This document shows positions 28,686 to 39,045 of a DNA stretch of 64,000 nt, piece after piece; position 1 is the stretch's first letter, and each line of letters opens with the position of its first letter. The position numbers and the translations under genes were made by a program. The notes under the pieces are model-generated. The model had not been told where the DNA came from, did not search any database, and saw only the letters and a list, made by a program, of their open reading frames with translations. This DNA comes from Devosia algicola (GTDB lineage: Bacteria; Pseudomonadota; Alphaproteobacteria; Rhizobiales; Devosiaceae), in NCBI RefSeq assembly GCF_028816455.1, contig NZ_CP118246.1, positions 1 to 64,000 of the forward strand, written 5' to 3'.

Positions 28686-29429
28686 ATGGACATTGTAGCA
28701 CATGGCGATAGTGCCGAACTCGGCGCCGCAGCGGCAACGCAGGGCGCCGATGCAATCTCGGCAGCGATTGCAGCCACTGGGGCCTGCGCCATCATCGTGG
28801 CGACCGGTGCCAGCCAGTTTGCCACGCTCGAAAGACTGGTGCAGGCCGACCTCGACTGGAGCCGGGTAACGGCCTTTCATCTCGACGAATATGTCGGCCT
28901 GTCCACGGACCACCCGGCAAGTTTCAGGCGCTATCTTCAGGAGCGTTTTGTTGATCGGTTGCCGGCCCTTGGCGAAATTGTGATGGTGGAAGGCGATGCC
29001 GCTGACCTCGAAGGAGAACTGGCGCGCCTGAACGCCCGAATTGGGGTTGAGACAATCGATGTGTGTTTTGCCGGGATCGGCGAAAACTGCCATCTGGCGT
29101 TTAACGATCCGCCCGCCAATTTCGATGTTGATGATCCCTATATTGTCGTGGCACTGGATGACGCCTGCCGACGCCAGCAAATGGGCGAGGGCTGGTTCAA
29201 GAGCGTTGATGCCGTGCCCGCTCGCGCCATATCGATGAGCATCCGCCAGATCATGAAATCGCGCCAGATCATTGTCTCGGTGCCCGACGCCCGCAAGGCC
29301 GAGGCCGTCCGCAACGCTGCGGAGGGCGGTATTTCCAATCTGTTCCCGGCCTCGATCTTGCAGCGCCACCAGAACACGACGCTGCATCTCGATCCGGCGT
29401 CGGCAAGTCGTTTGCGCCGGTCAAAATGA
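28686..29429 (+). CDS. nagB: Glucosamine-6-phosphate deaminase
   Basis: 247 residues. Motifs are [10 protein letters not shown] (about 63-72), containing the catalytic Asp, and [14 protein letters not shown], the variant of the canonical GIG.DGHIAFNEP loop found in short NagB proteins. Converts glucosamine-6-phosphate to fructose-6-phosphate and ammonia. Its stop overlaps the nagA start (ATGA). Confidence 0.9.
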   Translation: MDIVAHGDSAELGAAAATQGADAISAAIAATGACAIIVATGASQFATLERLVQADLDWSRVTAFHLDEYVGLSTDHPASFRRYLQERFVDRLPALGEIVMVEGDAADLEGELARLNARIGVETIDVCFAGIGENCHLAFNDPPANFDVDDPYIVVALDDACRRQQMGEGWFKSVDAVPARAISMSIRQIMKSRQIIVSVPDARKAEAVRNAAEGGISNLFPASILQRHQNTTLHLDPASASRLRRSK

Positions 29430-30425
29430 GAACCAGCCCGGGTCTGTTCGACCTGCAGGTCAACGGCTATGCGGGGGTCGATTTCAATGATCCCGACATT
29501 ACACCATCGCGCCTCGATGAGGCGCTGGCCGCCATGCGCCTGTCGGGTGTGACCCAGTGCCTGCCCACGCTGATAACCGCTGAGGCTGACGCGCTAAAAG
29601 AGCGGTTTCGGGCGTTGGACGCGGCGGTTGCCGGCAGCAGGCTGGGCGCCGCCATGGTGCCCGGCTATCATCTCGAAGGCCCATTTCTCAACCCCGAGCC
29701 CGGTTTTGCCGGTTGTCACCCGGCCCAGGCCATGACCGATCCATCCATGGTGCTGCTCGATGAACTGGAGGGGCTGGTCGACCGACCGATATTGCTGGTT
29801 ACACTGGCGCCCGAACGCGCTGGGGCGCCCGCTTTTATTCGTGCCCTGACCGCGCGCGGCAAAGTTGCTGCCGTGGCCCACTCGGCGGCCGGTTTCGCCG
29901 ACATAGCGGCAGGTATTGAGGCCGGATTGACACTATCGACCCATCTCGGCAACGGCCTGCCGCAACAATTGCCCAAGCTGGAAAATCCCCTGTTGGCCCA
30001 ACTTGGCGAGCCGCGACTGACGGCCTGCCTGATTGCCGATGGTCATCATCTGTCGCCGGGCGCGCTTGGCGCGATGGTGCGCATCAAGCGCCCACAAAAC
30101 TGCATATTGGTGACCGATGCGGTGCTCGGTGCCGCAGCGTCACCCGGGCACTATGTTTTTGCCGGCATGGCGGTGGAACGCACCGAGGCGGGTGCCATGG
30201 TGCAGCCCGGTCAACCCAATCTGGCCGGGTCCGCCCTGTGTCTGGACCAGGCGGTGCGCAACATTGTGGACTGGTCAATCGCTTCAGCCGAAACCGCGAT
30301 CGCCATGGCTGCCCAGCATCCGCGAATGGCCATGGAAAAAGCCCTTGTCAGCCACGGCCTGAGGCTCGACGCGGGTATCGTTCATTGGGATGATCAGGCT
30401 CATGCCAACCATCGGCGCGGCTTAG
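29426..30425 (+). CDS. nagA: N-acetylglucosamine-6-phosphate deacetylase (3' end probably frameshifted)
   Basis: Amidohydrolase-fold enzyme of about 332 residues. Visible motifs are [39 protein letters not shown] (canonical THLFN), LIADGHH and LVTDAV with the active-site Asp. The frame does not stop where NagA should end but runs on antisense to the next gene as far as 31273. Removing one base of AGGCT at 30396-30400 gives a sensible ending ([13 protein letters not shown]) and a TAG at 30423-30425, just touching the convergent DeoR gene. This 3' end is my inference. Confidence 0.82.
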
Positions 30426-31252
30426 GGCAGGGCGATGACCCGCAGGCCCGACAGGATCGCTGGATCATCAAAACGGCCAGCGGGCGCGCCATTGGTGATC
30501 AACACATCGATGTCGGCTATTTGCGTCACCACGTGAGGCGCGCGGCGTCCGAATTTTTCATCGTGGGCCACGAGGATGACCTGCCGCGCACAGGGCAGGA
30601 TAGAGCGCACCAGATCGACCTCCATCGGGTCAAATTCCTGCACCGTGCCCTCGCGGTCGATAGCGCTGGCGCCGATGATGGCGACATCGAACTTGAACCG
30701 CTGGCGGCTGTCATCGGCAAGGGTCAGGACCGAGGAATCCTTGTTGCGCACATAGCCGCCGTAAACATAGACAGTGGCGTCGGTCTTGAGCGCGCAGGAA
30801 TGGGCCACTTCAAGATTAGGCGTGGCGATGAGAACGCCAGGATGACGGGCCAGCACTTCGTGCAGGGAATCAAAGGTTGTGCCCAGTCCGACGAAAACGG
30901 TGCCGCCGGGTGCCAAAAACTCTTCGAGCGCCGCCACCAGTTGGCGCTTGACCCCGACCTGCACGGCGTTGCGCTCATGATGGGTATGATGGGCGACGCC
31001 GGGAGACGCAAAGGCGCCGCCAAAACCCTTTTGCAAAAGACCTTGGGTTTCCAGCGTGCGCAAATCACGGCGAATGGTCTGGTAGGTGACATCGAACCGC
31101 TCGGCCAATTCGGCGACCGACGCTGCCCCATGGGTCCGCACCGCCTCAAGAATGGCCTGTCGACGCTCGCCGACCCGGCCATTGGCCGCTGGTGCATCCA
31201 CCGGAATTTCTGCCGACTCGGTGCGCAATTGTGGGGTGGTCACTCCACTCAT
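30422..31252 (-). CDS. DeoR/GlpR-family transcriptional repressor
   Basis: 276 residues: an N-terminal winged HTH (RRQAILEAVRTHGAASVAELAERFDVTYQTIRRDLRTLE) and a C-terminal sugar-phosphate sensor domain (VFVGLGTTFDSLHEV, VHDEKF-like HDEKFGRRAP). Such proteins respond to phosphorylated sugars. It overlaps the upstream PP2C-like gene by 4 bp and converges on nagA, so it plausibly controls the nag genes and the nearby ABC importer. Confidence 0.9.
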   Translation of the reverse strand: MSGVTTPQLRTESAEIPVDAPAANGRVGERRQAILEAVRTHGAASVAELAERFDVTYQTIRRDLRTLETQGLLQKGFGGAFASPGVAHHTHHERNAVQVGVKRQLVAALEEFLAPGGTVFVGLGTTFDSLHEVLARHPGVLIATPNLEVAHSCALKTDATVYVYGGYVRNKDSSVLTLADDSRQRFKFDVAIIGASAIDREGTVQEFDPMEVDLVRSILPCARQVILVAHDEKFGRRAPHVVTQIADIDVLITNGAPAGRFDDPAILSGLRVIALP

Positions 31253-32266
31253 TTGAGGCGGACGCCGAGATAGCTGCGATCATCAGTCAACTGGGTGGCT
31301 GTCGTGCCCTTGGTGCTCATATAGCGGCCGATCTTGTGCACATCCTCGGCTTCGACCTCGTCAAATGCTGCCTCCCACGCGGCAACGCCAAACCCGGCCC
31401 CCGGCTTGAAATAGCCGTCCGAGAACAATTCGATCGTATCAATATCCGCCAGCGTGTAGCTGCGCGTTTCGACAAAACGCTGCGGCACGGCAAAGCCATC
31501 AATGCCACCATAGCCCAGCACCGGCTCGGTGACATTCTGGAACTTGCCTTGGCCATGCGAAATGCCGTGCTGGATCAGCAACAAGATCTCGGTATCGGGG
31601 ACCTCGGGCAAATGCTCTCGGCAGGCCGCCAACGCGCGCCGCTCAATGGCGTCGACGATGGTCTGGGCCGCCGTTGGACTGCCCTCGGGTTGGTTGCGGG
31701 TGCCTTGCCACGTCATTGATGTTGCGTGGCTGTCGCACGCCTCGGGCGCAAGGCCCTGCGCCTCGAAATAATGCCATGTTTCGCGGCGCAAAATGGCGGT
31801 CACATCATCGAGCGGCTTGAGAACCTGCAATATGTCGGTGCCATTGATGCGAATGCCGCTATCGCCGACCGCCACCACTTCAAGCTGGGTCCCGAGCAAC
31901 AGGGCCGCCATCACCGTGCAGCCACCGCGAAGTTTCCAGTCCGCCTCAACTGCCGCCAGCGCGCCGTGGGCAACATAGCCAGCATGAATGGCCTTGCCGA
32001 GATAATCGACAAAATGCTCGCCGCCCTGAAATTGCAGGCTCCGGCTGGTCGGAACGCCCCTGCGCCAGGAGGAAAATCTCGATGGCGCGCTGGACCGTGC
32101 GGGAGGCAAACTGGCCCGACAGCATGTCACCATAACGGGTGCCGTTGCGGTCGGTTACGCCATCAATGACGGCGTAACCCATGTTTGGCATGACCACCAG
32201 ACTGTCTTCATTGGTCTCTGGATGTCCGAACTTCTTGCCCAGAGTAAATGCTTCAAGCTGATGCAT
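31249..32266 (-). CDS. PP2C-like protein phosphatase-fold protein (frameshifted)
   Basis: About 338 residues. Features reminiscent of the PP2C fold are HPETNEDSLVVMP near the N-terminus (metal-site Asp), YAVIDGVTD, VVAVGDSGIRING, IELFSDGYFKPG and the C-terminal TDDRSYLGVRL. The first frame ends at 31946 after SDQPEPAISG; the continuation QFQGGEHFVDYLGKAIHAG is in another frame. Removing one base of AGGCT at 32036-32040 joins them (PELQFQGGEHF). It lies between a binding protein and a DeoR regulator. Metal-dependent Ser/Thr phosphatase activity is a reasonable but unproven guess. Confidence 0.65.
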
Positions 32267-32303
32267 GTGGTCCTGCTATAGTCTTATTGCCAAAATTGCC
32301 GGT

Positions 32304-33297
32304 CTATTCGCCGATAGCGGTGCGCCACTTGGCCAAGACGGCCTCGACACCACCGAAATCGCTCAATGGCTTGACACTGACCAGCGTCAGGTCAGACAGT
32401 TTTGGCGTGCCGGTTGGGCCGGCAACGTCGGTGCGAACCGAGCGGCGACCAATGTCCATGGCCAGCTTTTCCTGTGTCGATTTGGACATGGCCCAATCGA
32501 TAAAGGCCTTGCCCCCTTCCGGGTTGGGACCGCCCTTGACCAGCGCTACGCCGTCCGGCGTTGCGGCGGTGCCGTCCGACAGGTGCACAATCGAGATCGG
32601 CGCGCCGCCCTGAACATATTCAAGCGCATTGTCTTCCAGCGTCAGCCCCATCGAGGTTTCGCCATCGGCCACGAAACGCGGCACGGCGCCCGACGAGTCA
32701 GTGAAGACAAAATTCTTGGCGATTGCCGCATATTCGTCCCACCCCTTGTCACCGAAGACGGTCAGCACCGTCTGGAGCTGCTGCATGGCCGAACCCGAAC
32801 CATCGGCGCGGGCGCTGGCGATCTGGCCTTGCCACTTTGGATCGGCAAGGCTCGGCCCAGGTTTTTGGCGCTGTATCAAGCGGCTGCAGGTCGGTGTTGA
32901 CCGCCAGCACATAAACCACCGCCGTATAGGGGGTCCATGATGCATCCTTGATGAATTGCGGGTCGATCATGTCAAATTCAGGCGGCGTGTAAGGCTCGAG
33001 CAAATCCTTGAGCCCGGTGAGCTGGCTGCCCGAAATCGACCAGATGACGTCGGCCGCCGGGGCGCCTGCTTCTGCCTGGACGCGCTTGCCAATGTCACCC
33101 GAGCCAAGTTTGACCACTTCGGCCTTGAGCCCGGTTTCCTGCTCGAAAATCGGCAGCAGCGTGTCAACGATGGACGATTTGTGCGCGGTGTAAACCACCA
33201 CAGACCCTTCCTGGGCGAACGCCAGTGAGGTCAGGCAGGTGGATGCGATCAGTGCGGCGGACGATAGCGTCAAAAATGTACGTTTGCGAATGTTCAT
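32304..33297 (-). CDS. AfuA/FbpA-type periplasmic substrate-binding protein (frameshifted)
   Basis: About 330 residues: signal peptide (MNIRKRTFLTLSSAAL, cleavage after AFA), then VVVYTAHKSSIVDTLLPIFEQETG, as in the ferric/phosphosugar binding family. The first frame fails at KTWAEP; the expected LADPKWQGQIASARADGSG continues in another frame. Removing one base of AGGCT at 32848-32852 restores it. It is divergent from its presumed ATPase and permease genes (gap about 124 bp). The ligand could be ferric iron, a phosphonate or a hexose phosphate; the nag neighbourhood favours a sugar phosphate. Confidence 0.83.
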
Positions 33298-33421
33298 GTG
33301 AATCCTCCCGTTCGTTTTTGATCAAGATGAGATCGAAATGATCCTGAACCAAGCGAAAAAATGTTGCAATACGAAACTTGATTGGTGTCATATGGCGACA
33401 GGCGCCGGGGAGAGGGACCGC

Positions 33422-34478
33422 ATGAGCTACTTGACGATTACCAATGCGACCAAGCAATTCGGCCCCAGCTTCATGGCGCTCAATGGCGTCTCAGTGCAGG
33501 TGGAGCAAGGCGAGTTTTTTACCCTTCTTGGTCCCAGCGGTTGCGGCAAGACCACCCTGCTGCGCTCCATAGCCGGGTTCAATGATCTCACCTCGGGCGA
33601 CATCTCGCTCGATGGCTCGAACCTGCGCATCGTGCCGCCGCACCAACGCGATATTGGCATGGTTTTTCAGGACTATGCGGTGTTTCCCCATTTGAGCGTT
33701 TACGACAATGTCGCGTTTGGTCTGAAGCCGCGAAAAGTGCCGGCGGCCGAAATCAAGACCCGCGTGACCCAGGCGCTTGAGGCCGTACGACTGGGCGCCA
33801 TGGCCGACCGCCTGCCCGCCGCCATGTCAGGCGGCCAGCAACAGCGCATCGGGCTGGCGCGCGCCATGGTTATCAATCCACGCCTGTTGCTCATGGATGA
33901 GCCGCTGTCCAATCTCGATGCCAAGCTGCGAATCGAGCCTGCGCGAGGAAATCCACGATATCCAGAAACAGGTGAATATCGCCACCATCTATGTGACCCA
34001 CGACCAGGAAGAAGCGCTGGCGATTTCGGACCGCATTTGCGTGATGAATGCCGGCAGGATCGAGCAGGTCGGCACGCCCGAGGAAATCTATGGTAACCCG
34101 CAGACCCGGTTCGTTGCCGAATTTGTCGGCACGCTCAATGTTCTTACACCCGGGCAAAGCCGCGAGGCCTTGCTCAGCCATTTGGGGCTGACCGCATCAA
34201 AGGACGCCGCATGGGCGGTGCGCCCCGAACGCGTTGGCCTTGCCGAACCGGGCAGCGACGCCAACGGGAAGGCGGTGCTGACCGGCAAGGTCACCAAATA
34301 TACCTATCTCGGCCGCGAGGCCCATGTGCAGGTCGAAACCCCGGCCGGGATCATTGTCGTGCAACTGGCCAATCCGGGCATTTCAGCGACACGCAGGGCC
34401 GGAGAAACCGTTTCGGTGCTGGTGCCGCGTGACGCGCCCATGGCATTTGGCGCCGATGGCGTCCGAATCACAGGGTGA
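33422..34478 (+). CDS. AfuC/FbpC-type ABC transporter ATP-binding protein (frameshifted)
   Basis: About 352 residues with a C-terminal TOBE-like region. Walker A is GPSGCGKTTLLRSIAG, the signature is MSGGQQQRIGLARAM, Walker B is LLLMDEPLSNLD, and the H-loop is VTHDQEEALAISDR. After KLRIE the frame breaks: the continuation (LREEIHDIQKQVNIATIYVTHD) is in another frame, and one extra C in AGCCT at 33936-33940 explains it. The start at 33422 (MSYLTITNATK) follows GGAGAGGG. It overlaps the permease gene. Confidence 0.88.
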
Positions 34479-36124
34479 CCGGCATGCCACGCCTCAATTT
34501 CTGGACCGTGGTGATGATCCTGACCTGGGGCCTGCTGTTTGCGCTGCTGTTCATCCCGGTTGGCTCGGTGCTCCTTTCGAGCCTTTATGACCAAAGTGGC
34601 AATCTGACCGTTGCCAACTATCTGAAATTCCTTGGAGAGTCACGGTTTCATCAGGCCTTTGTCAATACGCTGGTCGTTGGTTTCGGCGGTCTGCTCGGGG
34701 CCTTGCTGCTCGGCTCGATCATGGCGTTCTGCGTGTCGCGCTTTGTCATCGGCGGCGGCAGATTTGTGTCGCTGCTGGCCATTCTGGCGCTGGTGTCGCC
34801 ACCCTTTATTGGTGCCTATTCATGGATCGTGCTGTTCGGCGCCGGTGGCGTGGTGCGCGGCTTCATGCGCGATATGGGCGTCAACATGCCGCCGATCTAT
34901 GGCGTAGGGGGCATTTTGATTGTCTTCTCGCTCAAATTCTATCCTTATGTATATCTGATGGTGTCGGGGGCCCTGAGCAACGTCAATCGTTCGCTCGAAG
35001 AAGCCGCCGAGGGGCTTGGCCTGACCCCGCTACAACGCACCTTCAAAATATCGTTTCCGATGGTGTTTCCAGCACTGAGCGCCGGTGGGCTGCTGGCGCT
35101 GATCCATGCCATTGCCGATTTCGGCACGCCGCGTCTGCTTGGGCGCGGCTATAATGTGCTGGCCACCGAAGCCTTTACGCTCTATTCGGCCGAGGTTGGC
35201 TCGAACATGTCGATGGCCACCACCATCAGTGTCATTCTGATCCTTGTGTCGATGGTGTTCGTCATGCTGCAACGCTACATGTCGCGGCGCAATGTTTACC
35301 ACGGCAACATGATCAACAAGCCGACGCGCACAAAACTCACCGGCTGGCGCAATGTATTGGCGCATTTTGCCGTCTATTTTATTGGGCTCAGCGGGGCGAT
35401 GCCCGTCATTATTTCGGTGATTTACTCGTTCCGCAAAACCAGCGGGCCGGTATTTCAGAACGGCTTTGCGCTGCAAAGCTATGAGCGCATCCTGTTCAAT
35501 CTCGGCGATGTCGTGCGCAATTCGGTGACCTTTTCGGTCGCCGCGGTCGCCATGATCGTTGTTATCGGCACGGTGATCGGCGTGCTGGTGGCGCGCCGCA
35601 CCAATTTCAACACCACCTTGCTCGATGGTGCTTTCATGGTGCCCTATGTGATGCCCGGTATTGTCATCGGTATCGCCTTCATCGCCGCCTTCAATACCGG
35701 CCCCATCATTCTGACTGGCACCGCAACCATCATCATCCTGTCGATCTTTATTCGCCGACTGCCCTATACGGTGCGCACAACCTCATCCTCGTTACGGCAG
35801 ATTTCGCCCAGCATGGAAGAAGCGGCAGTCTCGCTGGGCTATAGCCCGTTCCAGGCCTTTATGCGCATCACCGTGCCGCTGATTGTCCCCGGTATCATTG
35901 CAGGCGGCATGCTCAGCTTCGTCACCGCGATCAACGAATTGTCGTCCTCGCTGGTGCTCTATGTCGGCAGCACCATGACCATGCCGGTGCGCATCTATTT
36001 GTTGATCCTAGACGGCGATTTCGGCACAGCGGCAGCGCTGTCCACCATATTGCTGCTTTTGAGCGGCACCGCCGTCTACATCGCCTTCCGCTTCATGGGC
36101 CGCAACGAACAGGCACTGCTGTAA
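34475..36124 (+). CDS. AfuB/FbpB-type fused ABC transporter permease
   Basis: 549 residues with about twelve membrane helices, formed by two BPD_transp_1 domains in tandem. Two ATPase-contact loops are seen: EEAAEGLGLTPLQRTFKISFP and EEAAVSLGYSPFQAFMRITVP. This two-domain form is typical of the iron/phosphosugar permease family. The start is GTG at 34475, overlapping the ATPase stop (GTGA); an ATG three codons later is an alternative. Confidence 0.9.
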   Translation: MTGMPRLNFWTVVMILTWGLLFALLFIPVGSVLLSSLYDQSGNLTVANYLKFLGESRFHQAFVNTLVVGFGGLLGALLLGSIMAFCVSRFVIGGGRFVSLLAILALVSPPFIGAYSWIVLFGAGGVVRGFMRDMGVNMPPIYGVGGILIVFSLKFYPYVYLMVSGALSNVNRSLEEAAEGLGLTPLQRTFKISFPMVFPALSAGGLLALIHAIADFGTPRLLGRGYNVLATEAFTLYSAEVGSNMSMATTISVILILVSMVFVMLQRYMSRRNVYHGNMINKPTRTKLTGWRNVLAHFAVYFIGLSGAMPVIISVIYSFRKTSGPVFQNGFALQSYERILFNLGDVVRNSVTFSVAAVAMIVVIGTVIGVLVARRTNFNTTLLDGAFMVPYVMPGIVIGIAFIAAFNTGPIILTGTATIIILSIFIRRLPYTVRTTSSSLRQISPSMEEAAVSLGYSPFQAFMRITVPLIVPGIIAGGMLSFVTAINELSSSLVLYVGSTMTMPVRIYLLILDGDFGTAAALSTILLLLSGTAVYIAFRFMGRNEQALL

Positions 36125-36131
36125 GGGGGCA

Positions 36132-37014
36132 TTAATCCTCCGCTGCCAAAAACACCGCAACAGCGCTTTGAAAAGCCTCGGGGGCATCTTCGTGCAGGAG
36201 ATGGGAGGCATTGGGGACGGTCTGGTGGCTGGCGTCGGGCAACAGGTGTAACAGATGCTGGTTGAGACGGATAAAAATGGCGGGGCTTTCGGCGCCGCTT
36301 AGCAACAGAACCGGCTGGGTCACGCGGGCCACTTCCTGATCGCTCAGGGGCGGAAAACCGACGCCGAGCATTTGGGCACGATCGGGCGCTCGATTTTCCC
36401 AAACCTGTTCGTAGCGTTGCTTTGAGAGCGCCTTAAATCGTTTTTCACCGAGAACGCCGCACCCGAACGCCTCGATGGCCGCCCTATCATCGCCGCGCCT
36501 AAACGCTTTTTCGGCTGGCGCCATTGCGCCTACGGCCAGTTTGACAAGGGCGAGGGCCGTTTTGGGTGATTTGAAGAGGAGTTCGGAGCAGTTTGGCCGG
36601 TGTGGGCGGAAAGTCAAACAGCAGGGTGAGAACGGGCGGCTCGATCAGTACCAGACTTTTGCAAAGCTCCGGCTCTTGAATAGCCAGCTTGAGCGCAACA
36701 AAACCGCCCCAGGAATGGCCTGCAATGTGAGCCGGTCCCGCTTTCCTGTCTCTGATCAGGTCGGCCAGATCATCGACATGGACCTGCATCGGGTCATCGG
36801 CAGTGGGGTCGATGGGCGCGTTGGGCACGGCATAGCGGCGGCTATAGGCGATGGTACGGTAGGACGCGGCGAAAAAATCGAGCAGGCCGTTCCATGTACG
36901 CTGATCCGAAACGCCGCCGTGCACAAACACCAGCGTTTCCCCGTCGCCGCGCTCGGTATAGGCAAGCGTGGTGCCATCGCGCGTGACGATTGAACCCGAC
37001 GAAAATTCCGCCAT
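36132..37014 (-). CDS. Alpha/beta hydrolase (frameshifted)
   Basis: About 293 residues. Oxyanion motif VFVHGG and nucleophile elbow GHSWGG are in the N-terminal half, and the catalytic His is probably in PNASHLLHEDAP near the C-terminus. The first frame ends at 36499 after TPAKLLRTP; the continuation ELLFKSPKTALALVKLAVG is in another frame, consistent with one extra base at about 36584-36586 (TTCGGAGC read for TTCGAGC). Substrate unknown. Its stop is 7 bp from the convergent permease. Confidence 0.8.
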
Positions 37015-37065
37015 GGCCCCTTATACACCCATCGGACCAGATTCCGAATGCGGATCCCTATACCG

Positions 37066-37356
37066 TCACGAAGGTTTGGTTGCTACGCCATCGAGCCATA
37101 GCGTGTCGGCTTCGTCGCGATGCGATCCGGACGACCCCACATGCTTGGCGTCGATTTCCGGGCCTTTCTTGATTACATGTACCATGGCCATGCCATGTCC
37201 ACGGCCAAGCCCGTAGTCGTCTTTCAACCAATCGAGGATGACTGTGGCCTTAACCGAGGGGTCGATGAAACCCTTGGCCCGGGCGAGGTCGACAATCTGC
37301 CTGGGTGTCAGGCCCGTCTTGTTTTCAACAGCGTCGAGATATGCTTGAAACGACAT
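37066..37356 (-). CDS. DUF4287 domain-containing protein
   Basis: A 96-residue protein of unknown function, starting MSFQAYLDAVENKTGLTPRQIVDLARAKG, then LDWLKDDYGLGRGHGMAMVHVIKKG, which is the DUF4287 pattern. The start at 37356 has GAAAGGA upstream; a longer open frame to 37644 has no homology-like content. It probably forms a short helical bundle. Confidence 0.85.
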   Translation of the reverse strand: MSFQAYLDAVENKTGLTPRQIVDLARAKGFIDPSVKATVILDWLKDDYGLGRGHGMAMVHVIKKGPEIDAKHVGSSGSHRDEADTLWLDGVATKPS

Positions 37357-37894
37357 GATTGTAGTCCTTTCTTCATTAAAAAACTTGGGGTGGACCATTC
37401 TTCTTGAGAGGAGAATAGACAAGCCCTTGGCCTCGCGCCCGCTCAAGCAGATTGCCAATGGCGATGGGTACCGTTCCAAATTGCCGTAGCAAAGCGCACG
37501 TCGGGCTGCAAGGCGCGGCTTAAACGATGCTGCGTCGCGTCTGATTTCAGCAATGCGAGCGTGGAATGCAGACAGGCGGTTCACCTTGCCATGACCGTGA
37601 GTGCGTGCAGTTTCATAATCGCGGGTATGCGACCTGTACATCACTTGATCATTGCACCGATTCTATCGCGTTTTTGCTTGTTGGCCGAGACAATACCATG
37701 TTGCCCCCCACGATCGAGAAGGCGGGATGACGGGACTGTCATGTTCTTGCCCCGATGGTAATTTGCCCGGGTAGGGCGGAAATGTTAGGCTCTGGTGCCA
37801 CATTGAGCCTGACCCGGCACCGCCACTCGGCGGCGCGCCTTCGCGCGATTTTTGGTGGGCATGGACAGTCAAGACATCAAGGATCGGGCAAGTC
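37357..37894. other. Intergenic region with a possible degenerate gene fragment
   Basis: About 540 bp. Most holds nothing recognisable. Around 37665-37732 the minus strand resembles the end of the amber-interrupted small gene at 40622-40870: both read an AFSIV segment and then an SANK segment, but here the two are in different frames. It may be a decayed third copy. Confidence 0.35.
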
Positions 37895-38902
37895 ATGACC
37901 ATATGGACGCAATACCGAAAGACTTCCCTGTCGGCACTGGCGGTGATGGCCGCGCTTGGGCTGGGCGGCGGATCGGCCTTTGGGCACGATGTAACCGAGC
38001 CGGCCGATACTGCCGCGGCCGTGGCGGCCGCCAAATGGAGCGACACTGTCACAATAAGTTTTGATGAAGCTGCAGCGACCTTCCGGTATCAGTCCAACGG
38101 CATCCCCGACCATGGCTTTGCCGAAAAATACCTGATCCCCAACGATGTGGGTTCAATGCCCTTTTCGGACAATACGGTCGACGAGTTCACTGTGGTCAAC
38201 TCAGCCGACTATTTTACCGAAACCAGTGTTGACGCCACCATTACCACGCAGCCGCACTATAGCGACCAAGTCACCGACACTTCGCTGGGCCGCATCGGGG
38301 TCACCATCAGCGGCGCGCAACTCTTCAACGATTATGAAGATTTTGATCGGCAGATTGCCGCGCTCGATGACAATGTCACCCATGACCACGTGTCCTTTGT
38401 CGACGCGTGCAATGGCCACACGCTGGTGGACGGCACCAATTACCACTATCACGGCATTCCGCTATGCATTTCCCAAACGCTGGACCAGGCAGGCGAGCAT
38501 TCCTCCATGCTCGGCGTTCTCGAAGATGGGTTTCCGGCATATAGCAACCAGGGCGCCGCCGGAGCCATCATGACCGATGGCGATCTGGACGAATGCAGTG
38601 GGCATTACGGTGAAACGCCGGAGTTCCCCGATGGCATCTATCACTACCACCTGACAGCCGATGAAGCGCCATACTCTGTTGATTGCTATCATGGCGAGGT
38701 TGCCGTTGCCGATGCCATGGCGGCCCCCGACAATGGTGGCGGTGGCGGGCCAGACCTCGCTGCTGCAGCCCAGACATTGGGTGTCGATGAAACGGCGTTA
38801 CGCGACGCTCTGGGCATGCCCCCCGATTTCGCCAGTGCAGCGGAAACGCTTGGCATTTCGGTCGATGATCTCATGACGGCGCTGCCGGGGCCGCAGCAGT
38901 AA
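37895..38902 (+). CDS. Secreted YHYH-domain protein
   Basis: 335 residues with a signal peptide (MTIWTQYRKTSLSALAVMAA, cleavage after AFG). It contains histidine-rich repeats NYHYHGIPLC and IYHYHLTADEAPY, the mark of the YHYH family, plus several acidic and cysteine residues. A Gly-rich linker (DNGGGGGPDL) near residue 285 precedes a short repeated tail (AAAAQTLGVDETAL and SAAETLGISVDDL). Function unknown; metal binding is suggested by the histidines. Confidence 0.82.
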   Translation: MTIWTQYRKTSLSALAVMAALGLGGGSAFGHDVTEPADTAAAVAAAKWSDTVTISFDEAAATFRYQSNGIPDHGFAEKYLIPNDVGSMPFSDNTVDEFTVVNSADYFTETSVDATITTQPHYSDQVTDTSLGRIGVTISGAQLFNDYEDFDRQIAALDDNVTHDHVSFVDACNGHTLVDGTNYHYHGIPLCISQTLDQAGEHSSMLGVLEDGFPAYSNQGAAGAIMTDGDLDECSGHYGETPEFPDGIYHYHLTADEAPYSVDCYHGEVAVADAMAAPDNGGGGGPDLAAAAQTLGVDETALRDALGMPPDFASAAETLGISVDDLMTALPGPQQ

Positions 38903-38954
38903 GATAACGCACCGGCACCGGCCGCTATGGGGCAGTCGGAGGAGCGCCGCTGTT

Positions 38955-39030
38955 CTACTTCGCTACAAGCTTATTGGCCGAGACAAATATCGTGCGGGCG
39001 GCAATGGGCGCCGGGGCACGGAAGGACCGG
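38955..39030 (-). pseudogene. C-terminal fragment related to the small gene at 40622-40870
   Basis: The minus strand ends ...TIFVSANKLVAK followed by TAG at 38955-38957. The plus-strand block 38955-38994 matches 40622-40661 at 38 of 40 positions by eye. Upstream of the block the similarity stops, and no start codon or fuller coding region is apparent before the Crp/Fnr gene. It looks like a decayed or recombined 3' end of a small gene family. Confidence 0.55.
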
Positions 39031-39045
39031 AATATGCTCTGCAAA

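Noticed and set aside
30426..31273. C-terminal extension of nagA on the plus strand
   Set aside because: It is antisense to the DeoR gene and not similar to any NagA tail; it exists only because the frame was shifted.
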